From assembly GCA_934047225.1 (NCBI GenBank), contig OW204000.1, positions 10,248,001 through 10,312,000 on the forward strand: a stretch of DNA of 64,000 nt, in the 5' to 3' direction. Shown here piece by piece: positions 11,658-23,264 of this stretch (position 1 is the stretch's first letter; each line of letters opens with the position of its first letter). The translations under genes were made by a program, and so were the position numbers. The notes below the pieces were generated by a model. It was not told the origin of the DNA. It saw nothing but the letters and a program-made list of their open reading frames with translations, and searched no databases. Source of the stretch: Ypsolopha sequella. Its lineage: Eukaryota > Arthropoda > Insecta > Lepidoptera > Ypsolophidae.

Positions 11658-12728
11658 GGCGATATGTAAAAGTTTTAGGCGTTGTCCTAATAGAGCGCGA
11701 CTATGCGATCATCGCGCGAGTAAGCGATGCGACCATCGTTTGGTCGCTCGATAACAAAAACCGAGTGTCCTAATAGAATGCGAATACGCGAACATCGCGC
11801 CGCAGCAGTGTTGCCGTTTTAGGGAGTTTGTCACTAGATCTAGCTGATTTTTGAGTTTCTTAGCGGTTTATTTTCAAGACTTAGACCCTAAAAAAGGCTT
11901 TAGCGACTCTTAGCAACTTTTTGATACTTGTATATTTCTTCATAATGATCAATAAATAGAATATAGTAAAAAAACATTGAAGAATGTGTCCAATGAATGT
12001 GTACACACAACGCAACACTAAGTTGATTTTAGGCCTGTTTTAGTTTGAGCGCCTGCTGGTGTATGAAATCTACCCGACGACGACGCGATGCGGTCATCGC
12101 GCGAATTCAATTAGGACACCTATTTCGATAACAATATGTTTGATCGCGCATTCGTACGAGTTTAGTTCGCGCGAATAGATTATCAAACATTTTAGTCGCG
12201 CTACCGCATCGCGCGAATGCCAATTAGGGCACCTATTCGACATCAATATGTTTGATAGTGGATTCATACGACTAAAATTCGCGCGAACTTGCGATGATCG
12301 CGTATTCGCGTTCTATTAGGACGACGCCTTAGCGTCCCTGTTACTCAATATGCGAAAAAATCCTCAGTGCGACAGGGACGGATTCGTGGAAAAGTAGCAA
12401 AAACTCGGTTTTATATTAATATAAAATGTACTAAAGGAGCTATCAAAATTTCGTTTAACCAGGTCCTAGAAACCGTTTAAACCCATCTAATAAAACATAA
12501 TTGCAGTCCATATGTCATTCTAAATTGTCAGACCAGGAGAATTGGTGTCGAAAAGGACCTCATTTCAATAAATATTTCTATCGAGCCGAATTTCTCCAAT
12601 TGCGTTTCTGTTTTAACAGGTCCCTAGAAAAAGAATCCAAAAATAATGTAATATTTTATCAAAATAATACATTATTTACTGAAGTAGATATGCAAGTTCT
12701 TAAAGTGTCGATTTTTTTTCGTAGCGCC
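11658..12728. mobile_element. TTAA-flanked MITE, copy 1 (interrupted)
   Basis: The element starts GGCGATATGTAAAAG and ends CGTAGCGCC, with TTAA on both sides (11654-11657 and 12729-12732). The TTAA duplication suggests a piggyBac-type element. Positions 12332-12450 match the second copy at 17312-17720 (gcgtccctgttactc..., ggacggattcgtg...). Removing the nested element at 11678-12328 leaves about 417 bp, close to the 409 bp of the second copy. No transposase is present. Confidence 0.75.
11678..12328. mobile_element. Harbinger-like MITE nested in TTAA element (651 bp)
   Basis: The terminal repeats GGCGTTGTCCTAATAGAG and its inverse (ctattaggacgacgcc) are flanked by TTA on both sides (11675-11677 and 12329-12331). 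This is the 3-bp TWA target duplication of the PIF/Harbinger group. The uninterrupted copy at 17312-17720 gives the empty-site sequence. Copies of the terminal motif also lie inside (near 11767, 12105 and 12222), which gives a layered inverted-repeat structure rich in CGCG and gatcatcgcg motifs. Confidence 0.8.
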
Positions 12729-12732
12729 TTAA

Positions 12733-13455
12733 GACTTAACCATGGAATCTAGCTTATTCAGTTAATTTTAAGTTTGTTTCAAGGAGAAATAAAGTTTCAA
12801 AAATAATGAACTTGAAACGTTCTTTCAGGATTTCGTCAATAGAGAAGCTTCGATTTCTGTAAATCATCAACATCTATAAATCATCATCTGAAAAATGCTG
12901 GACTATTGAGAAAATTATGTAATAAAAATAAGACGTTGTATTCTTAAAATTCAATGGAATGCTTAGACATTTATATCAATGGTTGAATGCAAGCAGACTA
13001 CATTACTGTACACATTCAAGGAACCTAACATTTTAAATAACTTACACTTGCCAGATATTTCTTTTGCGTAAAGACAAGAGTCAAAAAGTTCCACAAAATG
13101 AACGTGTTTATGCAGTACAATGGAGTTTTTAGCCGTTCTCGTTGAAAGACTACATAAACTGCATGAGATAATCTCACACGCACACGTGCGTCCGCGATCG
13201 GCTGCGGCGCAGCTGCGTGCACGTGCGTGGACGCATCATCACCATAACTGAGGCGGAGACGGTGATTTTGCGCAGACAGCCAGACATTCGACTGTCTCAT
13301 GAGATGCACTTGATAGATGCAATGTAATAATAATAATAATAAATAAAACATCTTTTCAATAACAAGCTTTTATAAAACGAATTAAATGAATTTAGGTCGC
13401 TAAAGCTGATTTAATATTGAATTGATTATTTGTTCTCAAAAAGCTTGTCGCTTGT
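12733..13455. other. Intergenic; GC-rich palindromic patch
   Basis: No gene was recognised. At 13165-13240 there is a GC-rich patch with several CACGTG and GCAGCTGC words (cgcacacgtgcgt, gcgcagctgcgtgcacgtg), followed by a short (taa)n/(aat)n run at 13326-13343. The 108-codon minus-strand frame at 13025-13351 crosses this patch and has no recognisable domain. Confidence 0.35.
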
Positions 13456-13459
13456 TGAG

Positions 13460-13760
13460 GAAATTTTTATCGAAAATTCGGGGCTTTTTAACTTTTTACC
13501 TTTGAATTCTCGTCTTTTAAACCGACTTAATTATGATGAAGAATTTTTTTGACTTTTCATTGGATCATCTTAATGAAAAAATTTGTGTCGAACATTCGGG
13601 GATTTTTAATTTTTCACTAACGTGAATTTTTAATTATCGTCTTTTAAAATGACTTAATTATGATGCAGAATTTTTTTTACTTTTTCGGGTCGTCTAAATG
13701 AAATAATTCGTATCGAAAATTCAGGGATTTTTAATTTTTATCTTGCAGAAAAATTTATGT
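13460..13760. repeat. Tandem repeat, unit about 120 bp, 2-3 copies
   Basis: The word cga(a)aattcggggatttt-ttaa recurs at 13471, 13589 and 13713, and cgtcttttaaa-cgacttaattatgatg recurs at about 13512 and 13640. The unit spacing is 118-124 bp. The units have diverged by scattered substitutions. Confidence 0.7.
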
Positions 13761-14806
13761 TTTTTTTTTTGGATCGTTAAATTTCTAACTTTGAACCTTA
13801 ATTTTCATTACCACTAAAATAATACTACCTACTTGAAAAAAATATCGTATTCCAGATGGCTCGGGTCCATCTTACGAGTCCGTTTTGCGGTGTTCTTTGT
13901 CAGTCCAATAACGAGTACATTTTTTTTTAATTTCTTACTTGCTGTTTAAACTAAATGACAGCTGAGAAACCAAACAGATGTGAAGTAATAAACAAATCCT
14001 ATTTTACAACAGTGCATTTGTAAGACAATAGAAAGCAGGAAGCTTGCTTTGGCTCAACATCCCCATATGTCCCGCTCAGTAATTGGAGGGTAAATATGGT
14101 ATCATAAAAGCGAAGAAACTTGGCTTTCTTTGAGGAGAACAAATGTTAAAGTTCCCACGTTGGTGCCATGTGGACAGCAAGATTTTCGGCAATCGACGCG
14201 ATTTGGAAGAATCTGCTTTGCAGATGGGTCCTTGCGGCGTCCACAAAGACGGAATCCCAGAAAAATTTAACCGTATTTTTATGGTTCTACTTTTGTCTAA
14301 ATGTACGTCATTATTTTCTCAGGGTACACAGTAATTTTGAGCTTTTGTAGTGACATACTGACAAATCACATGCGGCATAAAATGGGCAATATTTTTAGTA
14401 AAACATTACAAAATGATTGTAAAGAATCATATTGGCCCTGCTACATTGAACTCGTGATTATGTTCGGAGCGGGAAGTATCACGGTGACACTTGTCACGTT
14501 GGGAATCCACGCCAACTCGTCTGGTTGACATGAAAGTGTCAAGAAAATGCAAAAGAAATTATTCCAACACACCAATAAACAAGTCAATGTTTATGATGGG
14601 CTCCAAAATTATGCTTTTCTGTATTTTCTCTCAGGTTTTTATTGTATGTAAGTAGGTATTTATCAGGTGATTTTATTATATTTACTACGTGATTAGGATT
14701 TACACAACCAAATCCATACAACCATAGAACATATTTTTCATCAATTACTGATAAAAATGCGAGACCGCAGTTTTTTCGGATTTTAAAACACAATAAGTAT
14801 AAATTC
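13761..14806. other. Intergenic, nothing recognised
   Basis: The open frames at 14143-14528 on the plus strand overlap in different frames, show no domain, and are unlikely to be genes. Confidence 0.4.
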
Positions 14807-14943
14807 ACATTATATCATTGCAGTATTTCAGCGTTTCTACGCAGAAAGAAAAGTAAATCTGGATGTGAGATCCCGCGGTTCAGAGCTTCTCACATCCAGA
14901 TTTACTTTTCTTTCTGCGTTTCTATACTGCAATGATATAATGT
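14807..14943. repeat. Long palindrome (137 bp)
   Basis: The outer arms acattatatcattgcagtat and the inverse, and the inner arms gcagaaagaaaagtaaatct... and the inverse, pair around a GC-richer centre (about 14869-14890). The arms are nearly identical apart from two small asymmetric gaps. No coding capacity. Confidence 0.75.
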
Positions 14944-15376
14944 TAATTTATTTCTCCTTGCGATGGATAAATTGCCAAGTGTTCAAACATAGAAATTTAT
15001 TTCTGTCATAGTTACAATAAGTATAAATTTTCTTTTACAAAACTCAAACCTGTGTGTTGCTAAAAGTAATGGGAAGTAAAGTTTGCAAAAAGAGGAATTT
15101 TATAGGTACTTGGATAATTATTTTATAGTATGTAAATCTATGTAAAAAGCGTCTTACTCCGTAGAATAATGAAGGCAGTCACGTAACTCGTAGGTAGATC
15201 ACGAAAGCCTCAACGCTAAAAATAGAAATATAACAATAATGACTGCGACATCCGGCGACTGACGGGCAGATAGACGGACGGACGGACGGATGGAGACGAG
15301 TGCGCATGCGTGCGCGGTTTGACTGATTTTATGCATACCTATTCAAATTAAAAAAATATGGTTTGCAAATAATATT

Positions 15377-15444
15377 ATTAAAACTCGCGTGAGCTGACAT
15401 ACTAAATTATTATTACATACGGCTTGAACACTCACGTGTGATTG
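15377..15444. repeat. Half copy of palindromic family P2
   Basis: This 68-bp segment (attaaaactcgcgtgagctg to cactcacgtgtgattg) equals the left arm of the complete palindrome at 33103-33248. Its right arm is missing, and the larger palindrome at 15445-15852 begins immediately afterwards. Confidence 0.7.
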
Positions 15445-15852
15445 AGGTCACTAAATAATTGATAAGCTTAACCGATCGATTGATATATCACTTCAGCGAA
15501 GCTTGTTCTTGCGATCGTAATGAAGGTAAGACAACATTTGCAAACCAAATTATTATTACATACGGCTTGTTCACTCACGTGTGATTGTTGTTGACTTTAT
15601 GCCAACCGTTTCACCGGTACAATTTCGGCATTATCAAGGTGAGTGTCGTTTTTAATAATGCCGAAATTGTATCGGTGAAACGGTTGGCATAAAGTCAACA
15701 ACAATCACACGTGAGTGAACAAGCCGTAGATATGTAATAATAATTTGGTTTGCAAATGTTAATTGTCTTACCTTCATTACGATCGCAAGAACAAGCTTCG
15801 CTGAAGTGATATATCAATCGATCGGTTAAGCTTATCAATTATTTAGTGACCT
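15445..15852. repeat. Long palindrome (408 bp)
   Basis: The ends are aggtcactaaataattgata and the inverse (tatcaattatttagtgacct). The arms run to the centre near 15648 with only small insertions (two 4-bp differences). Each arm contains a P2-like block (acatacggcttgttcactca, cacgtgtgattgttg). The transcript would fold into a single long hairpin. Confidence 0.85.
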
Positions 15853-16130
15853 GATAAATAATTATAGTTTGTCTATGATTTTTAATATAAACAAAATCTA
15901 ATATAAGATCCATTACTTTGTTAAAAGTTTCTTATTTTTTATCAACATAAGTTAAAATCAATGAAAAAGTTTAAATTTTATATAATGTCTCAGGATATGA
16001 ATAAACGTAATTGGGCTACGATCCCTAGACTTGGCTAAGTAACAACTGAAGGATTTATGTATTGTCATATGAAAATAAGATAATAAATACTTTTGCTTTA
16101 AAAGCTTTTTTTAACCGTTTATTATATATA

Positions 16131-16325
16131 TATATACAGATTCTTACGAATATTAAAGTAGAAATTGAATAAAAAAGAAAATTTTCGATATATATTTCGA
16201 CCCACTTGGGATCGTCGTCTGTCGAATATAGAATATTACGACGATCCCAAGTGGGTCGAAATATATATCGAAAATTTTCTTTTTTATTCAATTTCTACTT
16301 TAATATTCGTAAGAATCTGTATATA
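16131..16325. repeat. Perfect long palindrome (195 bp) with hammerhead-like motif
   Basis: The arms of about 85-90 bp (tatatacagattcttacgaa inward to the acgacgatcc region) are essentially identical in reverse complement around a short centre (about 16218-16238). Each arm holds gacgatcccaagtgggtcga followed by aatatatatcg, the same layout as at 5075-5125 and 36741-37195. Confidence 0.85.
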
Positions 16326-16640
16326 CATATCAAAATAAAGTTCAACTTAAATTTAACTTCTAACCTACCGGCTCGCTCGCTTCTGCGCTGAAGGATTCCT
16401 GCCTTGCGAAAATCAACTAAAGTCTTCTTTGTTATTGTACTAGGGTGGTGGAATTTGGCCAAAATACTAGAATTACAGCTTAAAAACCTCATTCGAACGC
16501 TGTCTGCCAGAACTTAGCCAAATTCCCGGCATCTTAGCTGAATTTCGTCTTTTGCTATTGTCCTGCGACTATATAATATATTTAACCAAGTACATTGTTA
16601 AGTTCAAAGACTGAACAGAACCAAGCAACAGTCCACATCA
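16326..16640. other. Intergenic with dispersed fragment
   Basis: The segment at about 16375-16397 (cttctgcgctgaaggatt) is the reverse complement of part of the element at 8181-8342. Nothing else was recognised. Confidence 0.35.
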
Positions 16641-16644
16641 GCAA

Positions 16645-16915
16645 CACATTGCAGTTTCAGAGCTGATCAAAGCGGACATTATTGCAGGTCGTTTCGAGGA
16701 CGTCCTCACAACTATTCCCCCTTGAAACCTCAACCTTCCTGCCACATTATAAGGCTCATATTCCTTTACATTCTCACTATTGGGTGAAGAAGCACATGGA
16801 GCGCCTGCGCAGCACGTGGCTGGTTCCGTCGGTGTCGTCGCTGAATGAACCCTTGTGCTGCAGACCACATTTGACGAGCATGTGCGTGCGCTGCTGAAGA
16901 TACCGGAAAACGTGC
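16645..16915 (+). pseudogene. Degraded coding remnant, unidentified
   Basis: The frame from 16651 to the TGA at 16725 reads as a plausible protein stretch (AVSELIKADIIAGRFEDVLT, then TIPP). A second plausible stretch, QTTFDEHVRALLKIPENVLF, lies at about 16860-16917 and ends in a stop. Between them the frame is broken. The 'KIPENVL' wording faintly recalls the IP-x-N-x-L segment of kinetochore Mis12-type proteins, but this is a weak impression. The codon texture is less AT-rich than the surroundings. It could be a processed pseudogene, a transposon fragment or coincidence. The 102-codon minus-strand frame here is probably a shadow. Confidence 0.2.
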
Positions 16916-17311
16916 TATTTTGATACTTAGATGTTTTTGGCTGCAATGTCTTGCAAGCTATGAAATTGGAGAAATATTTAAGGTGCTTTTGATTTATATA
17001 TCCGAACTAGCCTACTTTGCCCGCGCTGTATTTATTATAAACTCGTTTGTAATTAGAATGTTGAAAAATTCTTTCTTATTTGTCGCAGGTGTCTGCGCAA
17101 TATCACAAACCTACTTGCCAATTTTCATGTTTTTATAACCCGCGCAATTAAAGAAAGGAATTGCGTACTGTATGCAAAAAAAGTTGCCTGGATTTGCCGC
17201 TCAAGCTTACACCATACGAAATAATACTAAAGCAACAAATTTTTGTGCTGAATCTATCACAATTCAATAGAGAAGCCAGTACATGACGCAATTTTTAATT
17301 CCTTTCTTTAA

Positions 17312-17720
17312 GGCGCTACGTAAAAGTTTAAGCGTCCCTGTTACTCCATATGCGAAAAAACCCTCAGTACAAGTGGGACGGATTCGTGAAAAAGTAGCAA
17401 AAAGTCGGTTTTTTATTAATATAAAATGTACCAAGCTATTTTATCAAAAAAAATTTCAAGTAGACTTTACAAATACATAATATGCACATTTTGAATGTAA
17501 TTTCACAAATTAGTTAGGATTTCAGAATTACAGGAAAAAATAAAACAATTAAGAGGTCTTAATTAAATTCTATCAAGAAAATTGCATCCAATCGCGTTTT
17601 CCTTCAGTGAGAATCTTAATCAAATACTCAATAAACATTTACCCAAAAATGAAATACGTAGATGACGTTATAGGTGGAGTAAATGGATTCGAAAAAAAAA
17701 CATTTTTTTTTGGTATCGCC
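17312..17720. mobile_element. TTAA-flanked MITE, copy 2 (409 bp, uninterrupted)
   Basis: The element starts GGCGCTACGTAAAAG and ends GGTATCGCC, with TTAA on both sides (17308-17311 and 17721-17724). The left 150 bp matches 12332-12450 of copy 1. It supplies the pre-insertion sequence that defines the nested Harbinger-like element there. No open frame of note. Confidence 0.75.
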
Positions 17721-17724
17721 TTAA

Positions 17725-18645
17725 TTGCGCGCGTTATAGGTTACTTATAGGCTGTTTTATCATTTCATGATGAGTAAGTGGTAATTTGCTTTTATACAAA
17801 GTATAACAGAAAGGTGTAGTTAGTTATATTTGATGAGTTCATTCAGTAAATTTTTCATTAAATTTATAAAAGGAGCATATAGATACGTACATATTACTGT
17901 AATACATACTAAAACATTGCAAAACCTTTCAAATGAATGATATCGCCTATCGGTTATCAAACAGCAGGTTGTTTCAAAATGCAATAACCGTGTCTGCTAC
18001 TCTACTTGCTGAGTAGAGGTGCGAAATCCTCAGATAAGGCTGATAGCGATATTATCAGTAGCACATCTGTCACACTCGGACAGCCTTTATTAGGCCATTA
18101 CTGAAAATGTGACCATGTGCTAATATAAACCATTACAAAATTACTGCGAGCTATCAGACAACACTGTAATTGATCTGAAAGCAGGGGCTGTAAATAGAGT
18201 TCTATACCCAACATTTTTGAAGAAACGTTAAGATTTATTGAAAAAAAAATGTTGTATTTGAATTCCTCGAAATGTAATATCTTGAAAACCTTTTCCAGAA
18301 TGTTGGAAATCGCAACACCTGCAAATTAAAAAAAAATATTAACACACGTGAGCTCCTTATCTAATCTTTTTATGTTATAAATCAGTGACCTAAAGAATCT
18401 ATTGTAAGGAAGGACTACACACAAATGTGTATGTATTTTACAACACTATTTTCGTTATTATCCTTTTGTTGTACAAACATCTGCATAAGACAATAGATAA
18501 TTTTGAGTCGTTCCAAGCCAAGCCACATGTTCCGACCAACAACAATAAGTTCTAGAGCCCTAATTTATTTACCTCTTATCATTATCAGTTCTACGCACAT
18601 GCTACTAGTGCCGGCTTTTCTCTAGCTAGCTGATAGGAACATATT
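17725..18645. other. Intergenic, nothing recognised
   Basis: AT-rich sequence with no supported gene or repeat boundary. Confidence 0.45.
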
Positions 18646-18649
18646 GCTG

Positions 18650-19572
18650 ATAGGTTGCAGATTACGGAGGCAGACGGTAAGACGTCGCAGCCCGGTATCG
18701 TAGGCGATAGATCAGTGCCTCTAGGATCCAATGGGTAATACGATCTTCATCATCCTTATGAACGATCTTCTTAATGTGCCGACAGTGGCGAAGATGGTTA
18801 TCTATGTAAAAATGGTTTGCGGCCAATGGCATGCAACTGAACTTAGAGAAAACTCAAATAATAAAGTTCGCTCTGCGCAGGACCGCCGCGCCGAAACACC
18901 GCGGCCTGTGCGGCGGCTACCGCTCGTGGCGGGAGACATCCCTATCCCTCTACCTGTTGTCGTTAAGTCTGCCTGCTCGCTTCGTGGGCTTTACCTTCGA
19001 TGAGGGTCTCCAGTGGACGGAACACGTTGACGCATTGTGCGCTAAATTTAACTCTGCGTCTATGGTCTCTCGCGATTGTCTCCCACATTGCCTAAAGAAC
19101 ACTTGCTTACTGCCTACTATAGATGCTATAGATACTGCATAGACTTGCGGGGACAGGCTGCAGATTGTGATCAAAAACCTGCAGTACGACGAATCGCAAA
19201 GGTTCCTGTTGACATGCATGCACAACCCTATTTCATTGAACTGGGTAGTCTAACGGTACCTAGTTAATTTATTTTGGTGACGCTGAAATATGTTAAACAG
19301 AACCTTCCGAATTCCCTAATTTTCAATCTGGTGACCGTCGTTACCCCTCCCGCCGCCGCCGACCGAACGACTTTCACACCGCGCCGCCGTTGGGCATCGT
19401 CTCGGCCAGCAAGTGAGCAAGACGGGTAACTCCTTGCATTGCGCATAGCTCCCTCGTCGACCACATGAAAAAAGTGCACCCGTTTCGAACATTTGTGAGC
19501 AAGGTCAAAAAATTTCTTTTAGGAAAGACATACTATCCCGTAAAGGAATATCTATCAGATGATGTTACGTAA
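18650..19572 (+). pseudogene. Jockey-like LINE reverse transcriptase, 3' relic
   Basis: This is the broken C-terminal part of a non-LTR retrotransposon ORF2. In order I see a VP-x-GS-like motif (about 18714), the conserved block around FIILMNDLL (18745-18775), NLEKTQIIKFAL (18837-18872), FVGFTFDEGLQWTEHVDALC (about 18980-19040), then in another frame LPKEHLLTAYYRCYRYCI and VRRIAKVPVDMHAQPYF (to about 19235). The final frame, VHPFRTFVSKVKKFLLGKTY and onward, ends at TAA 19570-19572, the typical hydrophobic-basic tail of these proteins. At least three frame changes and several stops separate the blocks, so it is dead. Jockey-type assignment is by motif memory. The 5' three quarters of the element are absent. 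Confidence 0.75.
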
Positions 19573-22440
19573 GCATACCACAGATATCATAATACTATGA
19601 AGCTACGATTGTAGTTTTGTCAGTGTCACTCCAAGTGAAAAAACGCAATATTTTCAAAAATGGATTTTTATTAAATGCAAGGTATATTTAATATAATGTT
19701 ATAACAATGTAATAACATAATAATTTTTGACATGTAATGATAAATTATAAATAAATGAGTATGAGTATGAACAGTCTGTAGCACAGATTTTACGATGTCG
19801 CCAAATACTTCCTTGCACGTGCATTGCGCATCGTGCATCTGTAGAAAGAAAATAGCTTTGTAAACAGATGTGGAACCCAGTTATAATTTTATAAAACATA
19901 ATAAAATGCTTTATTGCACAAAATACTACTATTGTACACAGGTGAGCTTAATACTAATTAGTATTTTCTACCTTTGGCAATGGGGATATTGTTAAGAGGA
20001 GTGCCATTATTTAAAAGTTAAATCAAGATATCAAATAGCACATAAATAAGTAGTTGAAATAACTAGACTACTTCCACAGACATTCTTACGTTGTTAACTA
20101 CATTCCAAGAAAAGCTATACCTAGTTTATTATATAATACATAAACTAGTTAAAGTGTCTACATAATTAGATATATTATATAATACTTATAGTGACGAGAA
20201 TTCATCAATTACTCATCATAACAATTAAGTTAAGTTAAACTTCTGCAACTCTAGAAAGTATTGTATAATCTTGTTCTTGAAGCCTGATATCTATGGCGCA
20301 TCACATGTGCAATATGTGTGCAAAACTGGGGTTAAAAAATTGGGGTTAGTATACCTGTACAAAGCAGTATTTTGTTGGTGCGGTCCATTTTTTCATATGC
20401 GACTGAAGTTGTAGGTATCAATTCAATGGGTGGAGGTCATTGGCTTTTGTCACGGGACATTTTCACCTAACTGTTTTTCTAGAGCAAAAGCAAAATAAGT
20501 TGTTCAAAAATAACAGGGCTACGTTGTGACATGGATAAATTAACAGACAGACGGACAGGGCCTGAAGCAGACACCTGGGCACTAACGAGCGCAGAAACGC
20601 TTGACAAATCATTCCTGATGACGAATGATTCATCTCCCACCTTACCTTCATCATCAGAATTAAATCTATAACTCTTAGATGATTGTTACAGGGTCGTAAT
20701 TTGAATGTACAATCGGTAAATACAATTTTGTGAGCCGGAGAGTCTGTGATTATTACAGCAGGTAATTTGGTCTTTATTTCTTGGTGATAAACTATTGGAA
20801 TTTGTCATGAAGTTGGCGCCTCCGGCTGTATCGTCGCTTGGTATTGCGATATTAAATAAAAACTATATTAAAATACCATTACTGTTATATTACTGACTGC
20901 ATTTATCTCTCGGTTTTCCTTTCAATTAAATCACAAATTAAATAACAAATAAATAGCATGCATTTATTGTATAAGATACAAATTACTTCTACTATGTAGT
21001 TACAATAGAATTTTGTGCAACTTTGACATTATTCTTTCATTTCATAATAGGTTGCACGTGTGTTTCAATGATTAATTATGTCCAGTTGGACACAATATTT
21101 TATCTACGACCATCAAAAATATCGTCTTTGCGTGACATTATTTTCTTTAATATTTTCGACTAACAAATTCACAAAAGATGAGAAAAAGTAAGCGAGGGTT
21201 TTTTTGTTTCTCTTATAAAGGCCGCTCCACATTCTCAGCACAAAAAAAATTTACGAATTTCACAAAAAGGGTCATCGAACCTTGATACTGAGTAGTTTCC
21301 AAGTATTCAGTATGAATTTGGCTATACAATTAAATTTCACCTTGTATTATACTGGATGGTCTTCATGACGCGACCAACTCAGTTGTGGGCGTAGCCAAAT
21401 GTCATGCTGTTTCATTTCGCTATAAGGTGCACGCTTCATGAAACTTGCGAGGACAATACAATCGTGCCGATTTCGTAGCCGGCGCAAATTTGAAAACTTC
21501 TTTCAGGAGAGACCATATTTTGGACTGTGGACGTTTTCAAACATCATTTTTGATTATTTTTAATCTAGATAACATTTTCGTTGTTTGACCCGTATTAATT
21601 TTATGGTTTTATCTAAAGCACATTCCGCTAGCCTTTTGGTAAAAAACCGTTAAATTTACGTATTTTTGGGGTTTGTCAAATTTTCAAATTTTGTACTGAC
21701 GATTACTATCACCAGTTTCCGGCTTCCGCAACTTCATCTTAACTGTATATAACATCGGTTTTTAACATCGGAAAAACAATGAGGTACTTACCTTATAGAA
21801 CCGTTTTAGATGTTGTATTGTAAACTGAGAGTAGATAAACTATTATATACTATTTTATTATCATTGTCAACGTCAAAAAGTCAAGCAGCCATCCCCCTGA
21901 CCAAAGCTCCAGACAAAAGCTAACAAAGTAAAACACTAATCCGGTTTCACTCTGAATAATGCAGTGAGTATTAAATTATGCAAGTAATAAAATCCAATTT
22001 TGATTTTTTGTCAAAGCTGCGGAGTTCAAGCACGCAATTTCTCAAAACATTGTCGCGTCATTTTTCATTGCATCAATCAGGAGAGCGTTTGCCCTTATTT
22101 CATCAGGGTTGCTAGACTTGACGTAATTTTTTTTTTATAAAAAATTCGTTATTTTGTGTTTAGTTTCGTTTCGATAACAACGGATATAAATGGATTCTTG
22201 CCATTACCATCTTATAACTATTAAAAAATTAAAAATATATTTTTTACATTGCCACTTGAAGATCGGCTATTGGTTCACCGATAACAGTGAATAAAACGCT
22301 CTTTCCCTCACTGAGTGAAAAATACTTTATTTTTTTGTCGTTTTCTTTCCTTTATGGAAAAGGCTAAAGGCTTAAGCCCATACTGCCTGGTCTTATTTTA
22401 GTTTCTTTTCTTCTCTGTGTTTGTATATCCTCTCTTAACA
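19573..22440. other. Intergenic; LINE-tail-like fragments only
   Basis: No gene was recognised. 'tttattgcacaaaatact' near 19909 resembles reversed LINE 3' tails, and a related phrase occurs near 46597. The open frames at 19699-19899 and 20463-20654 on the minus strand have no domain. A segment at 22333-22400 (aaggctaaaggcttaagccc) belongs to the short repeat also seen at 2886-2950. Confidence 0.4.
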
Positions 22441-22987
22441 CTACAGTACACGCGTGGGGTGAATATTCGCCCCAGGCGAATATTTTTCATCATAACTTTT
22501 AAATTACACGTTATTAGATCGTATTGTCCAGTGCAATCCTAGTTAAGAATTTAACAGTCAAGATCATTACAAAAAAAATTAGACTAATTTCTAAAATGAT
22601 CGATATGTATGTATATTGTCCCAGTGCATGTGATCGTTATGCTTCAAGTTTCTGTAAAACATAAAACATCTAGATATATCCGGATCACCAAGTTCTGAAA
22701 TGCTCATAGTGTTATGCTACATTATTTCGATGGTTATGTTATGACAATAATGGCAAAAAAGATATATTGCAAAAAATACATAAAAAAGAGATATTGTAAA
22801 AATATATTAAAAAAAACGTTATTGTCTCGAGAGGCTGAAAAAGCTATGCGTATATCCATTATTTTAAGATTTTCTTATTTGTAAGTAACGTTCAATGATA
22901 ATAAACAAATTTATAATTAACAATAAATACTTAACAATTTTCAAACCACTTTTATTTAATAATCTGTATATATAAAATTCAAAGTCC

Positions 22988-23033
22988 TGACTGACTGACT
23001 GACTGACTGACTGACTGACTGACTGACTGACTG
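22988..23033. repeat. (CTGA)n microsatellite
   Basis: About eleven uninterrupted CTGA units lie close to the 5' end of the Helitron. The tract explains the repetitive QSVS frame on the minus strand. Confidence 0.9.
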
Positions 23034-23264
23034 ATATATCAACGCACAGCCTAAACCGCTGGTCCTAGAGACTTGAAATTTTGCATATAGATACCTTATA
23101 TAGTGTAGACATCCACTAAGAAAGGATTTTTCAAAATTCAACCCCTAAGGGGGTGAAACGGGGGTCCAAAGTTTGTATGGGGAAACAAGATTAGTTAGAC
23201 TATTTTATTCGAGACTTCACAAGAGTACTCCTATCTATAAATGAGTAAACATGTGTTTCAGGTT

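Noticed and set aside
16638..16946. 102-codon minus-strand frame, Ser/Cys/Thr-rich
   Set aside because: It overlaps the more protein-like plus-strand remnant, has odd composition and no domain, so it is probably a shadow.
22956..23141. Frame with repeated QSVS residues
   Set aside because: It is generated by the (CTGA)n microsatellite in the Helitron.
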